Source: Oscheius sp. JU75 (taxonomy: Eukaryota > Nematoda > Chromadorea > Rhabditida > Rhabditidae). Taken from it: a stretch of 64,000 bases of DNA. Below, in pieces: positions 36,248-48,834 of the stretch. The notes under the pieces were generated by a model. That model saw only the letters and a program-made list of their open reading frames with translations. It had not been told where the DNA came from and did not search any database. Numbering within the stretch: the stretch's first letter is position 1; each line of letters opens with the position of its first letter. Made by a program: the position numbers and the translations under genes. Location: NCBI GenBank assembly GCA_037178855.1, contig JASJZC010000007.1, forward strand, positions 1,302,001 to 1,366,000, read 5' to 3'.

Positions 36248-37149
36248 TCAAACCTCTTTGAAGATAGTATTAAAAACATTGGTATCGAACAGACCTCGCT
36301 CATCGACATAGTGCTTGTTAGCAAGTTTAGGCAAAATTTTAAAAGACAGGCTAATGGTTTTTGTGGAAGATTTAACGAGCACACCATCTTTACCACAGTT
36401 CTTGACTTTTCGGGGTATAGTCTCGGCCTTGTACTTATCGAGGAGACAAGCAATGTTTTCTCTGCGGTCATTCTCAGAGCCATCCAAGAAATTGTTGTCA
36501 AAAACCACGGAGAAAAACTCCTTGGTGAAAATAGCGCCTTCTTCTTTGCCTTTTTCAAAGAATCCTTCGGTGAATAAGTTTCTGATCATCTCGAAATTGT
36601 TCACGAGTCGAGGAAAGTCCTTAATTTTTTTTATTCTAATGACCATGACGTGTCAGGCTGGATTCGTTGTGTTACCCTTTAGCTCAAGCTGAATACAGTT
36701 CTGCCACCCGATAGGACAAAAAAACCACTAGAAATCGTCCCGAGTGGTCTCAAAAACATTGCTGACAAACAGGGAAGTGATAGAATCTCTTGTTTCTCAG
36801 CAGGGGCTTGTTTGAAGACAAAACAAACTCACTGAAGTTTGGTTTCCAGGGAGCCACTCCCACTTTTTCTGTAGTTCAGTTACTTGTTGCTCTTTGCTCA
36901 TCGTCCAACTGGTCATGATAGGCACCGTTCCCTGATAAAATTCTCTCCATGCCATATTTGGACTCAAATGACGGACATAGTACTCTGCGATCTGATTGAA
37001 AACCTTAAATGTTTTCGTGCTGCTAACTGGTAACAGCTCACAATATCCATGACTTTTCTTTTGTGTTCTTCCTGGACTCTAGGCAAAGCAGGAACTGGAG
37101 CCAGATGAACCGTACCAAGGGTAAGAGAGATGGTTAGAAATCGTAGCAT
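36248..37149 (-). CDS. predicted secreted protein of unknown function
   Basis: ATG at 37149 starts a typical signal peptide (M-L-R-F-L-T-I-S-L-T-L-G) in exon 37042-37149. Exon 36833-36991 follows in phase 0 after a 50-base intron, with a Trp-rich segment (M-A-W-R-E-F-Y, K-K-W-E-W-L-P-G-N-Q-T, including an N-Q-T sequon). A third exon ends at TGA 36248 and is open upward to about 36646; the phase-compatible acceptor is ATTAAG at 36620, giving 212 residues. The third exon is rich in Phe, Lys and Asn. An additional small exon around 36670-36700 (N-C-I-Q-L-E-L-K) is possible. I recognise no domain. Secretion is inferred from the signal peptide only. Confidence 0.5.
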
Positions 37150-40100
37150 TGTAGGTGGATTGAGCTCAGATGATAGAGGAACCTGAGGATAGCCCGCCTC
37201 GACAGACGTAACAGCTGCCCTTTTCTCTTTTTGTCTTTGAAGACAGCAACAGAACGCAACAGAGTCTTTCTTATACACTCTGTCTGGCGTCTCTGAGTGG
37301 GACAGCAATAGAACCCAGTGATATCGGGGAAGAGAATGAGCAGCTTCTCGAAACTTCCAAATGGTGTTCGAGGATCTCGGAGGAGTTACTAGCCTGTAAA
37401 TAAGTTTTCTCCAAGCCGCATGGTTTAACAAATGTGTTTGGAAGCTGCCAGGTTTTTGCAATGAAAAACCATTTTTTATTGACAGATTCTGATCTGTACT
37501 TCCTACATAGATGCACACTAGAGACAGATATCGGAACGAAAAAGTGTCTATTGTAAAACACCTTGTTACAGTAGCATTGGAAACCCTGCTGCCAGCGAGG
37601 TTGAAGTCAGTAAAGTGCGAAAAATAAAAGCCTTCAAAGACTCGTTTCTCTTCAGCCAAATCGAAGATGTCATTGTATTAAAACCTGGCATGTTATAAAG
37701 ATCGTTGTTTGGATGTCATCGTCAGATCATAAAAGATTATGTTTGGTTTTGTATACTTTTATGCAACCGTATCTAGACCAGTACTATTGAAACGAACACA
37801 TATTACGAACAGTTAAGAGGCTTTCTTTATTTTCCAGCCAGCCACTGGTCAAACTGGCCATCGGGCGTAATAGTCTCTACGCTCCCTCTCGTTCTCTCCA
37901 TCGCTCTCAACACCCTCCAGCGCGGGTCATCTCATGTTGACCGCTTGTCAACAGCTGACCTGTTCAATCTACTGCAACTTAATCCACACGCGACCCGAAA
38001 AGCGTAGTGAGAACTATAGAAGGCACCTTTCACAAGAGACATTTTGATACCATTAAGCAACCGCTGTTTTAGTTTAGACATAATACAAACTTTCTTCGGA
38101 TCTCTGAGACCCATGCAGTTATGGGTCTCCAATGTGTTCAGTCTTCTAGGACTCTCCACTACATGACCATTCTCTCACCCGTCCATCCAACTGTCAAAAC
38201 ATGTTGTCCAGATCCGTATTTTACTATTCCAACACGGATCTTACTTATGCTGCAAATTCGTAAAGATTCTATTCAAACGTTGACTATTTTTCTGCGAAAG
38301 CGCCATATCTTTATCGCCTTTTTACGAAAGCTGGAGTAAATCTGCTGATCTTGACGCGATAGTGCGTAAATAATTATTGAAAATGTGAACGTATTCTTAG
38401 CTTTCCTGTTGGGCTATGTGATTGTTTGAAGTTCATATAGCGGGGATAGTTTTACACGACTGTTCCTTTCCTTCAACCTAGTCTTAAAAGTCATTTGAGA
38501 GTTTACTTCTTCTCCCTCCTTCCAGAAAGCGAGCAGCCAATTCTCATTTGCACATTTAGTTTTTGCCCTCGTCCAGTGACATTTAGTACCGATCACACGA
38601 GTGCAGTGTGCTGCCCCGGCTATGAAGTCATCCGCCAGCCTACAAATGATTTTCCTGTTTAGCAATCAGTCTCGGCAGCTGCTGACTGCCACTAGGTCAC
38701 ATTAAACTCCCAAACTCCTTATTCTGAAGTTTTTTAGTGAGGTAATTGTTATGAGATTATATTTGAGATTGTTTTTGGACCACACGCGCATATTCCACTA
38801 TCGATTTACGGTCTCAGAGAGTGGTTGTTTGTGTAAAGATGAATGTTTCTTCCGCATGTTCGCCACGAGGCGTGTGATTTCATATCGTACGATTAGATCG
38901 CGGCCATTCGTTGCATATTTTTTCATTGAAAATGATGTAAACTGTTCAAAAAACTTCGGTTCCTCGGTTTCATTGCTTGTTTATAAAGCCTTGCTTTTCC
39001 TGTTTCTAATGACACTTTCCAAAGATTTGGTCTTTTCATCATAGACACAAAATCCACCAGAAAGTGCTAACATGATCGATCAACAAAAAGTGATTGACGT
39101 AGGCGAAAAACTGTGCCGCGAAACGTTTTGTTTGGAGCAGAGTTCAAACAGCGAGTGAAAAACTGACCTACTTTTCATTCAACAAGCGACAGGAGTATAT
39201 TTAACTTTATACCAAACAGATTTTTTGGATAATGAGGGGTAATCTTATCATTGCTGCAAAGACATGTTAAGTTTAAATAGAGGTCAGTCTTGCACCTTAG
39301 CAAAGACCGGTTTGTTTTGTTACGTCTGATTGACCTCATCTGACCTTTGTTTTCGGAAGTGACAAATTGATTGCACCAGATTGATGGATGCAATTCTAGA
39401 AAGCTCATACCGGCCTTGGAAGTAATCGGTCGTTCCTAAAAGAGATATTATACCGGTTTTTTGCATGCAGGCAATAAAAAAGCGAAAAAATATTCGACCC
39501 TATCAAGGTCGCCCTTTAAAAAGTTTGTCACAGATTCAGTTTTCTTTTTCGAACAATTAGGGAAAAGAAATCTGACGCAATCTCTTTCAAAGCGCTTTTT
39601 TCGGTGGTTGTAATCGTACACTGATACAATCAGCACATGACCATTTCCTCACGTGGTTTACACTGAACTTTTTTTGTCTGCTATCTGTTGTTTTTACTTC
39701 CGCTATCTAGCAGGTTTTTAGACTTATCTGGTAGACCTTTCCTTTTTCTTTAATTTTAAAACGCCTCCTTCTTATCGCGTTCTCTCTTTCCCTCGAACGA
39801 CCAGCGCTCGCCACGCCACGCTTAGCACGAGGTCTTGTCGCGGCCGGCCATTTGAATGGCTGGGCACTCTGCCAACATCAGCTGACAGTGGCCGGGCCCA
39901 TTGCCGAGAGAGTGAAAGGGAGTAATGACCTCCGGATCCAAATCGCTTCTCCTTGATTTTTCCTTAGCTACCTTTTGTCAAAAGATGTGAGATTGGGGGA
40001 ACGAAAACCTATTCAGAGCGCAATATTTGTATTAAAAAAAGTTTGTCCCTTACATTTTTCTTGCATTTGATGATAAAACCATCCTTCTTCTTTAATTTGC

Positions 40101-40152
40101 TTTTCCTCTATAGATTTGATCCATATTCAAATTTTCAGAGCCAAGTATCAAT
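37150..40152. other. intergenic region upstream of the PDCD4-like gene
   Basis: No supported exon on either strand. From about 39780 to 39930 the sequence turns GC-rich (GCGGCCGGCC, GGCCGGGCCC), in contrast to its AT-rich surroundings. This is the likely promoter region of the PDCD4-like gene that starts at 40153. The interval 37850-37930 is T/C-rich. Confidence 0.5.
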
Positions 40153-43082
40153 ATGGTGTTCCCCCGCTTCGTTGCCGAACAGGAAGACCCCGAGCTGATT
40201 GCCGAACGTGAACTGGCGGAGCTCGAGGGAACCAACACGACCGTCCCTGCTGCTGTTCTTCGTGCTAAGGACGCTTCTCGCGCCAAGCAAGCTGCCGCCG
40301 TAGCTGCTTCGAAGACCGGCCGTGATTCGGTCGACGGCGAAGAACATCGTCCTATGGACCGTTCCAGCCTATCTTCCATTTCCAATTCGTCAGGTTGGAA
40401 TTTCGGGTTTTGTTTGCAACATACATTTCAGCTTCTCTCGACACGGTTGCTTCGTCGACTGCCTGCAACTCTACCGGGATCAAGGCTCCGAAAGAAGCCA
40501 AGGCTGATCGCAAGAGACGAACCAGGGGAGTGAGTGGATGCTCGATCAAGAAAGATGGTGGCCGCTTTGACATGGGTTTCGAAAATCTGGAAGACGTGGA
40601 CTACGAAGACTACGACGAGGACGATTTCTATGGAAAAGACGTCTATGGAGACGACGAGTTCGAACCTGTTTCGGAGCCTATTGAAGGACAACTGAAGGCG
40701 TCGGAAAAAAAGTAAGTGACCTACTAATTTTTGGAAACTGGCAACATTATCTTTTGTCTCGGATAATATGTACCAATTCTTGTCAATCCAAAATCATCTG
40801 TCTGTTGGGGATGTAAGCTAAAATAGTAGGTTTTCTATTCCTGTTGCACCCTATCTTAAAAGGCCATCTATTTACAGAGACGAAAACTGCTATTATGTGT
40901 CTTCCAACATTCTACGAGTTTACATTTTTACACTTCAAATTGCAGAGCTCCTTCGGAGTCTGCGGAAGCTACAAGTGAACTATGGCTAGATGCCATCCAG
41001 ACGGCCGTCGTCGACCAGCCAAAATACTACTTTCCTCTCTTCGAAAAACTCTTGAAAGAAGAAAAGTGCGAACTGTCCGTGATTCGCAGGCTAGCAAAAG
41101 AGATCCAAAGATTCTACAACACGGTAAGCTGTTTTTCAATCCTTTCACAGCCAAAATTCCAGAGGCTCGAGACGGTTCTCGTTGGGGACGTCTTTTCTGA
41201 ATACAAGATTATGGAGCTGATCAGAAGGCTACTGGAAGAGGACGCCATCAAAAAGTACTCGATCAGCGCCTATTTGGATATGGCTGTGATGTAAGACTTT
41301 TTGAGTTTAATCTACAAAACTTCTGTTTAGACGCCCTCACGAGTACATCGACCACGTTCAGGAGCTGTTCGCATGGACAATGATGGAAATCGACCGATTC
41401 AACCATTATGGAAAGGTCGATCTTTACACAGGTAAGCTTTATTTGGATCTTCCCTTCATACAGTGCACTCACCGAATCAAACAGTTGAAATAATGACAAA
41501 TTCTCATTTGTCATAAATTATGGATGTTTCTGAGCGGGTACCTTTATTTTATTATACTATTTGTTGTTGGAAACTTGGTCCAGTAGACAGTCAAATGACT
41601 GAAGCAAGAAGAAATTATACAAAGTTAGTAAAGGGATCAAAAGCTGTGAAAACTCTTGAAAACCCGTGATTCATTGCTGTTTTGATTGTTTTTGTCGTTT
41701 GCCACTCTTGAATCACTCTTGTTTTCACTTCTGTATTGACACGTCCATAATGATGAAAATGTATCGACATATTTCAGTGACAAAAGAACCGTTGCAAAAA
41801 GAAAAAAAACGGAAAGTGGAAAATAGGAGGTTTCAGAGATCCCAAAAGAAGCCAAGAAGCTCGCCACTGAGCTGGTCATCGAGAACAGTGTAGGAGAAAT
41901 TGCTCATCTCATCCAAGACATCTTGCCCTGCTTCCATGCCTCCTTTGTCTTTGAAGTAAGTATTTGCTTTTTTAGTTTTACTATAACCTTGTTTACGCAA
42001 TTCTCTGTACTTCTCTTATCAAATATCCGATAAGAGAGCAAGCAGGCTAAACATTAAACAGCTGAGCTGTCAAGTAGCAGATTCTGTTATGACAAATGAC
42101 CGAATGAAACTTCCTAAACAGCAATCTGTCCATCTTCTTTGAGTCTAATGACCTTAAAGCAACAGCCCATCCACACGACGCACTAGCCAGATTATTTGCG
42201 TGCGTCTTTTTGAGATAGGGAAAACATACGATTACAACCATAAAAAGTTGCGTAACCAACTCATTTTTAGTGCTTCTCGCAAGGGATCTTGACCATGAAC
42301 ATGAACAAAATCTACTACTGTGTGCAGGCGACATCCGAGCTCTATGATGCTTCCATAATTTCAAAAGAGAGCATTCTTCTTGGACTTCACCGACTGGTCA
42401 GAGAGGTACCGGAATTGGAGGTGAACAAAGCTTTTTTTAAAGTAGAGTTTCGTCTTTTTCAGAAAGATCTACCATGTGCCAAGAGCATGGTGCACTTGGT
42501 CTTCTCCTACGCTACTACTATGCTTCCGGTCACTGAAGATGACAAGGAGGATCTTGAGCCGTAAGTTGTTATCTGTTCATTTGGTCCGTTTAACTTTTTA
42601 AAAAAAAAAAATGTTGGAATCAGATACTGACTGTGAAGGATTTATTGCCCTTCTCGGCACTAATGGCTTAGAACACAAAAGTTTGCTCCCACAGCTGTCT
42701 GTATTCTATCCGGAATTGAAACTGTGCCATCTTGACCAACACTTTTTTGAAAACGCTTTTCAGCTTAAATGAGTGTAACGTTATCCTTCAAAGGTGCAAA
42801 ACCATGTGATGATGTGCAACAATTAGATAGGTTGAAAAAATGAATTTGTTTGACAATTTACCGAACATAAGGAATGACTATAATACATAGATTCTTTTCA
42901 GACCACAGCACATGCTCTACGCCAACCTCTCCAACGGCGGACATCTGGAAGTGTGCGAGCCTCCGAAAGGAATGGGACGTCTCTCTTCTCAAACTTTCTT
43001 GATGCTCGAAGGCGATTGGCCTGCACCGGCTGAGAAGGCCTACGTCAGCCCTCCCATTAGTGACGACGAGTCCGGATTCTAG
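40153..43082 (+). CDS. divergent PDCD4-like MA3-domain protein
   Basis: Nine exons join in frame: 40153-40393, 40432-40711, 40946-41123, 41163-41290, 41331-41431, 41837-41955, 42271-42420, 42463-42560 and 42902-43082, giving 491 residues (human PDCD4 has 469). The N-terminal third is polar, with K-R-R-T-R-G and an acidic, Tyr-rich stretch (E-D-V-D-Y-E-D-Y-D-E-D-D) like the linker before the first MA3 domain of PDCD4. Helical repeats cover about residues 180-300. The second half (about 312-425) matches my recollection of the PDCD4 C-terminal MA3 domain: I-S-K-E-S then R-E-V-P-E-L-E-K-D-L-P-C-A-K-S. PDCD4 binds the helicase eIF4A and restrains translation; whether that holds here is inference. 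The tail is acidic (S-D-D-E-S-G-F). Codon choice is richer in C/G-ending codons than in neighbouring genes, suggesting strong expression. Confidence 0.65.
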
Positions 43083-44078
43083 ACGCTAGATCTAGATAGT
43101 TTCTATGACCCTTTCGGGTAGAAAACTTGTAATTAGTCTTGTATAGAGCCCCACACAATGCCTGTTGATTTTAAATTTCGGTTACTTCAGTGCCTAGTTT
43201 AGAAACCTCTACATCCATGACTTGAATGTATATAGTCCCTAACTGTTAAAACAATACATACTCACGGGCCCTCCACTGATCTATGCGGTAGTTTGCCTTT
43301 TTGTTATTCTCCTTCCCCCTCTCCTTTAAGTTTAATCCTTATCCCGGCTAATGTAAATTTGTGCAATCGTAGTAAAATTTCGACCGGTTAAGAAAATGTA
43401 AAGTTTACAAAAAGCTGCATGATTCTCTTAAGATATGCAATATGTCTTGATACTAATTCTCTTGATACTAATTCATATCATGGATCATTAGCAATACTCA
43501 ATGTATTGGTTAAGATTGGAAGAAATTCTATAAAACTAGATAAATCTCTTAATGCAGCTTCATCTTGTGGATCTAAGAGCGGAAGAAACTCTTGCCTGTG
43601 AAACTACGTTAACTATCAAAATTCTCCCTCAGCTTGCGAGTGTTTCCATGACCTCAAACCGAAACTGACAACTAAATTCCTCGGAGTAAGACTTCTTGCT
43701 GCTCCCTTGGAGCTTTCAAAAATTGCGTCTGCCACCCATGTTTCAGGGGGCAGCGCGGGCAATTGGGAAAAGTTTTCAACCAGCAATAAACGCACCTCAG
43801 CAGAGCTTCATAGGTCACGTTATCGCCTCTGCGCAAAGCTAACTCGGTGGCCGCTTGGCGGGCTATTACTCAGTTGCGGGTGACGAGATGATACGGGGGC
43901 GAATGAAGAACGCCGGGGAGAGATGCGACCGAGTGCGACTAGCTAATTCGAATTCGCGCCTAATTTCAGTTTTACGCTCTCAAATCATATCGTTAAGATG
44001 ATCCAGAGGGCCTCCTTTCAATTCCATCTAGCCTGACGACCATTTAACAATTCATATAGCGGAAAACAGTATCACAGC
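43083..44078. other. intergenic region, mixed composition
   Basis: Begins with the 3' untranslated region of the PDCD4-like gene. A 190-base patch (about 43415-43600) is open on the plus strand with very AT-biased codons and a 15-base repeat, TTGATACTAATTCTC/TTGATACTAATTCAT. It is followed by an unusually GC-rich patch (43740-43940). No feature could be assigned to either. Confidence 0.45.
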
Positions 44079-44382
44079 CTAGAACGGAGGGTCGTCTTCC
44101 AGCTTAATTTCTCCAGCAAAGTTAGCCGTCGACTCGGATACGATTGAAGTCAAGACGTACGACTCGGATTCATCAGGGACGCTAAAATTTCCCAGCTTTC
44201 TACATCTCGCTGCCGGTCTCACTATGTGCAGATGGTGAAAATCAGGAAACCGGCAAAGAAGACCACACCCCGACAGCAAACAGAATGTTCCAGGTGTAGC
44301 CCACGACAGACATTGATGAGTAGTAGATATCGAAGAGATTGGCCATCGAGAGCAGAGTAGTGGACTGGCCTAACACGCTCAT
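44079..44382 (-). pseudogene. small single-pass membrane protein gene with a frame break
   Basis: ATG at 44382 opens a frame reading M-S-V-L-G-Q-S-T-T-L-L-S-M-A and running into a hydrophobic segment (Y-T-W-N-I-L-F-A-V-G). There it hits a run of four G (complement of 44268-44271). The next reading frame continues the same hydrophobic segment (V-V-F-F-A-G-F-L-I-F-T), passes a normal 41-base intron (44182-44222) and ends E-D-D-P-P-F at a TAG (44079). One more base at the G run would make a single continuous protein of about 85-90 residues with one transmembrane segment and an acidic cytoplasmic-type tail. As given, it is broken: either a pseudogene or an assembly error. I do not recognise the family. 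Confidence 0.45.
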
Positions 44383-45077
44383 GATATTTTATATGTCGGA
44401 GGCTACAAAACCAGGTTCGCTACAGTAACTGCGTTAGCCACAAGCTTGCATGCCATGAAATGCATTTGTGACAAGGAACTGAACCTTGAGTTCCTTGGAA
44501 AAATAAGAGCAGTAGGCTGCTGTGTTGCAAAGAGATCTAGAAAGGTAATCAGTGTCGCTAGGATCGTATTCAACCCACTTTTACGGCAGTCAATTCGCTC
44601 GCTTAAAATTCTAACGTATCCTGCTCAGAGACATCTCTCTCCTGATTACTTTATCCATTCTATCATTTTACGCTGGTATGCCTTCGAAATCTGTCATTCA
44701 CTTTCCTCATCTCCCTTTTCTTCCTCCTCATCCTGCTATAGCACCTATTCGTCCAAACGTTGATCAAGGATGAAATAATAGGTTGTCTAAGAAATATTAG
44801 CTGAATTAATGACTTTGCTTGCAACTTTAAGCGCAGAACAACGATCAGAGTGGCAGATGAGCCATAACCACATCATCGCACTATAATTGTGCTTATATCA
44901 GGAGTGTTAACTGAATATTGCAAAGTTTATTAGCACTGTTTTTGGAAGTTGTGAGCCGCTCTAAGCTTTTAGCGTTTAACCATATACCTATGTCAATAAC
45001 CGAGAGTCGTTCTCAGAAACCTTCTTATTGCGTGCTCTCTTGCAATTATCAACTTGTTCACGAAGTTATGAGTAATC
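44383..45077. other. intergenic region
   Basis: No supported exon between the broken membrane gene and the 3' end of the carboxylesterase gene. A 105-codon plus-strand frame at 44446-44763 ends in a Ser-rich low-complexity stretch and has no splice or family support. Confidence 0.45.
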
Positions 45078-45083
45078 TTTATT
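45078..45083 (-). terminator. polyadenylation signal AATAAA of the carboxylesterase gene
   Basis: AATAAA on the minus strand lies 47 bases after the esterase stop codon at 45130, a normal nematode spacing. Confidence 0.65.
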
Positions 45084-45129
45084 ACAACCGTAATATTTTA
45101 TTATGGAACTATACACAAGCCGGCAGTGC

Positions 45130-47078
45130 TCAGTTCCTCTTGACATTGGCTGTGGCAGTCAGGAAGCCCATATCGAAGCCAAGATCGTCAAGACTTTTGA
45201 TGAAGTAGTACGAGTCCATGAAGTAGCCGTTCTTGACCTCTCCGTCCCCCTTGAAAACGTAGTAGTCCATGTTGCATCCAACCTGAGGCCATTGCTTACC
45301 AGGAATGATGGGTCTTCTGCAAAAAGGTTTCTTTCTCGTTTTTGATTTATCACTCACCCATACTTAGTGAAAGATCCGATGGCAGCAACAAGTTGATCGT
45401 GCACTTTTCCGTCAACAGTTCCGTTCATCTGATAGGGTCCCATGTTGAAGAGACCGAACATGTAGGCGTACTCGTTTGTGTGAACAGATCCCCAAGCCTG
45501 CTGATAATTCATTCCTCGGACCTGGTAGATGATCTGATTGAATTGCTCGAACTCATAGGCCCAGATCGGCCATTGCTTCTCTCTTCTGGCCAAAATTCCT
45601 TCAACAGTAGGCTTGTAGAAATAGATCTCGTTTGTCCACTGAATTAGGTTGGTTAGTCAAGAATATTTTGGGACAAACTCTGAGGTACTGAGCAATGCTG
45701 TCTCCAACAGACTGTCCGGGAGGAGCGTAACGTCCAACCATGGCGTTGACAGCTTGATCGTGGTTGGCACCGAACCACCCAGGACGAATCAGACTCTAGA
45801 AGGACAATGTTAGTATTTTACCATTTACTTTACTCACTCTGATCCAAGACTCGAGAACATCACGAGTGAAGTTTCCTTGACTAGGGATAGGAATGGACAT
45901 GTTTTGGATGAAGGGAGAGTATCCCAAAACACCAAAGTATCCAGTATCTTTGTCTCCAGCCCCGACAATGACCGGTTTGCGAGGAGCAGTCTTGGCCAAG
46001 ATGTACGGGGAATCTTCCAGGAAACCTCCAGGTCCATCGATGACTGGTCCCCATTTGATGGTGTCAAGTCCGAACGGCACAGTGTATCCAATGTCGTTTA
46101 CTCCTTGATAAATTTCGGCTACACTCTTTCCCTTGAGACAGGTCTTCAAGGCTGCTCCCGTCATACGAGTCCCGTCGGAATTCGTGCAACTCATCTCGTT
46201 AATGTATTCCAGAGAGTTATCCACGGTGGTTGTTCCAACTCCCCAGTAGGAGAAAGCACTGCCAGACATCTCAATAGCTCCAGCGATCATGTTGCGGGAC
46301 TGAGTAGAAAGAACCAGTTCGGCAGCAGCACAACCTCCAGCAGATAGTCCCCAAGCGGTGATCTTCTTCGGATTTCCTCCAAAACGGTCAATGTTTTTAT
46401 AGAGCCATCTGATGGCCTCAACCTGATCCCAGGATCCGTAGTTTCCGGGCAGATCGCTGTCTCCGGTGGAAAGATATCCGTAGATTCCGAGACGGTATTG
46501 GATTGTGACGACGATAATGTCTTGGGGAATGTAGTTGTCAGCGAATCCCGTGTAGCCGAAGAGATTGGAGGATCCGATCTCGTAGCCACCTCCATGGATC
46601 CAGACAAGCACAGGAAGTTTCTTTCCAGGGAACTGAAAAAGGAAACTTAGGGATTCTCATACGGTCCTGAGGAGTCTACATTTGTATCTCGAACCTCGCG
46701 AACACGATAAAGTTTGAAAATGTTAAAACTCACAGCGTTGGCGGGTTTAACAATGTTCAAGAAGAGACAATCCTCGGAGGCGGTGAATCCAGTCGGCACG
46801 GCGAGGTTGGTGTGAGGATGGCAGATGTATCCGAACTTGGTCGCATTGAAAACATCATTGTGACGTCCAATTGGTACGGGCTTCTCGAAACGAAGATTTC
46901 CTACAGGGGGTTTCACATATGGGATTCCCAAGTAGACATGAGCCAGACTGCCTCCCTTGGTAGTGTATTCAAATCCTCTGTACGATCCAAGCTGAGTGGA
47001 CACCAGAGGTTGGGAATTGGGGAAGTAGAAAGCCGAAGCAGTCAAGGCCAAAGCCAAGAGGACCAAGTTGCGGAGCAT
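45130..47078 (-). CDS. secreted type-B carboxylesterase
   Basis: Five exons join in frame: 46734-47078, 45838-46632, 45679-45795, 45358-45638 and 45130-45316, giving 574 residues, the normal family size. The ATG follows TTTTTTCAG by two bases, a likely trans-splice site. Features in order: signal peptide (M-L-R-N-L-V-L-L-A-L-A-L-T-A-S-A); E-D-C-L-F-L-N (type-B signature); oxyanion loop H-G-G-G (128-131); nucleophile elbow G-L-S-A-G (Ser212); a histidine in H-T-N-E-Y (His472). The segment that normally holds the acidic triad residue reads K-D-T-G-Y-F instead of K-D-E-G, so Thr345 stands where Glu is expected. The protein has no C-terminal K-D-E-L, so secretion is likely. It should hydrolyse ester or amide substrates if active. 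Exon junctions are clean and codon use favours C/G endings, suggesting high expression. Confidence 0.95.
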
Positions 47079-48834
47079 TCCTGAAAAAATTGTGATTAGT
47101 TAAAAAATATCGCAAAAAAGCTAGAAGCCACAAAGAGCTATGCTACTCGGCTCATATCATCTGCCTTTTAAGGAGCTGGCGGGTTCAAGAATCGCGTTTT
47201 ATCTGTCCTCGATTAATGACAAGGGTAAACATTCTCTGACGAGAAAAAGTTTACCTTCCTTTTCAGAGAACACCAGACGACATTTATGTTCCATAAATGA
47301 AACATGACAGCTTTTTTGTTCTAGTTGGTTGTGGCCAGGAGAGTCGAAAGAACATCTGTGTCTCCAAGTAAGCAATTAGCAAGATCGAAACTGTCAAATG
47401 AAAAAGAAAAGGTTAATACTTCGGTATTATGAGGAAACTTGTTTTTGTACCTTTTTAGAGGTACAAAAGCAAATTTACATATTCAACGGGTTTCCCATCT
47501 GTAGCATTTTTCGCATAAACTTTGAAAAATTTAAAAAGTACGCAAAAGTACGTCAAAGAGTTTTTCGATGCGAGGAGCAAGTATTTTTTACGTACTTTTT
47601 GATAATTTTGATTCAAACAGACAGCGAGGGCAAGGGATGACCCCCCCCCAACTTTCACATTTCGACACCAGAACATTCGTTCCCCTGTTTATAAAGGTTT
47701 TCACTGTCAGGCAGTTTTTATTCACTGATCGAAAGATCGTGGCACGACAGCTTCGATTGTAAAAGATTGCTTTGGGGTTTGATCAGATATCAAACGAAGG
47801 TCTACACGATCTTTCCAAGAGGTACAGACTATCGAATATTTTTGAATCCAGTCTTCATGGGTTACGGTATTTCACTTTGTTTACCAGACAGATGTTGCGT
47901 TATCGCTGCATGCTGAAAAGCAAAAAAGCGATCTGGTCACATAGCACAAACTTTTATCACTGTGAGGGGGAAAAAGCGAGTTCAAGAGAATAAAGAACCA
48001 AAATCTTTTTTCTACTGTCTTGTGATTTTTTTAATGATCTCGCTCTACAACAGAGCAGCTCGCTTCGCCAACATCAAACTTTTCCGCTTCTTTTGCATCA
48101 GATGAAGCGAAATAACCTCCCAGGTCCTAGTCAGGAAGCGTCCTAGAAATGGAAACATCTTTGATGTTTCCCTTATCTTTATAGCATTTACGATGGGATC
48201 AAAAGTGCGTATTTTCCATGAGGTGCAAAAACATCGAAATGGTTGAAGACTATATTGTTCATCCCCTTCGAAATTGTCTGATAGAGCCAACACCCTTTCT
48301 CTTTAAAAAAAACAACTCCATTTTTACAGCTCCAGAGCGGTATTCGGCTGCCTGCACATGATCCTTCATCCCGTTTTCTCTTCTACGACAATCCTTCTGA
48401 TGTTTGACACAACGATGTGGCATAGCGCATCGTGTCAGCCTCTAGGCTCTCCTAACCGACACGATCATCCCGTTCGTCTTATCAGTTCCTACCAGAATTC
48501 GTAGACAAGAGTTCATCATTATCAGTCTCTGATAGACTAGAACAAGAGAACATATCTAGCCAAATTTTTTTTACACGTACTAAGCCTAACAGAGAGGACA
48601 CGTGAAATGAACCAGTGTTTTAGTGCGAGACCATAGGGAAAACCGAAATAACAAGGAAAACATACTACGAGTAATACTGAAATAGTAGACAAACAAGCTA
48701 GACGATAAGAGATGTTACCTGTGGGGCATGACACTAAAAAGGAGACAACTAGTGGTACCGGATATAAGAAGCCCCGAAATCTGTGAAGTAATGTAAAACA
48801 GTTTTGGATACTTGTGCAGTAGTAAAGCTAAAAG
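47079..48834. other. intergenic region
   Basis: Upstream sequence of the carboxylesterase and downstream sequence of the AT-hook gene, both on the minus strand. No supported exon. A run of nine C occurs near 47641. Confidence 0.5.

Noticed and set aside
36311-36692. Two long plus-strand frames opposite the secreted-protein gene
   Set aside because: They are antisense shadows of the minus-strand exon, with no start context, splice sites or recognisable domain.
45877-46347. 156-codon plus-strand frame inside the esterase gene
   Set aside because: Antisense shadow of the conserved esterase exon.
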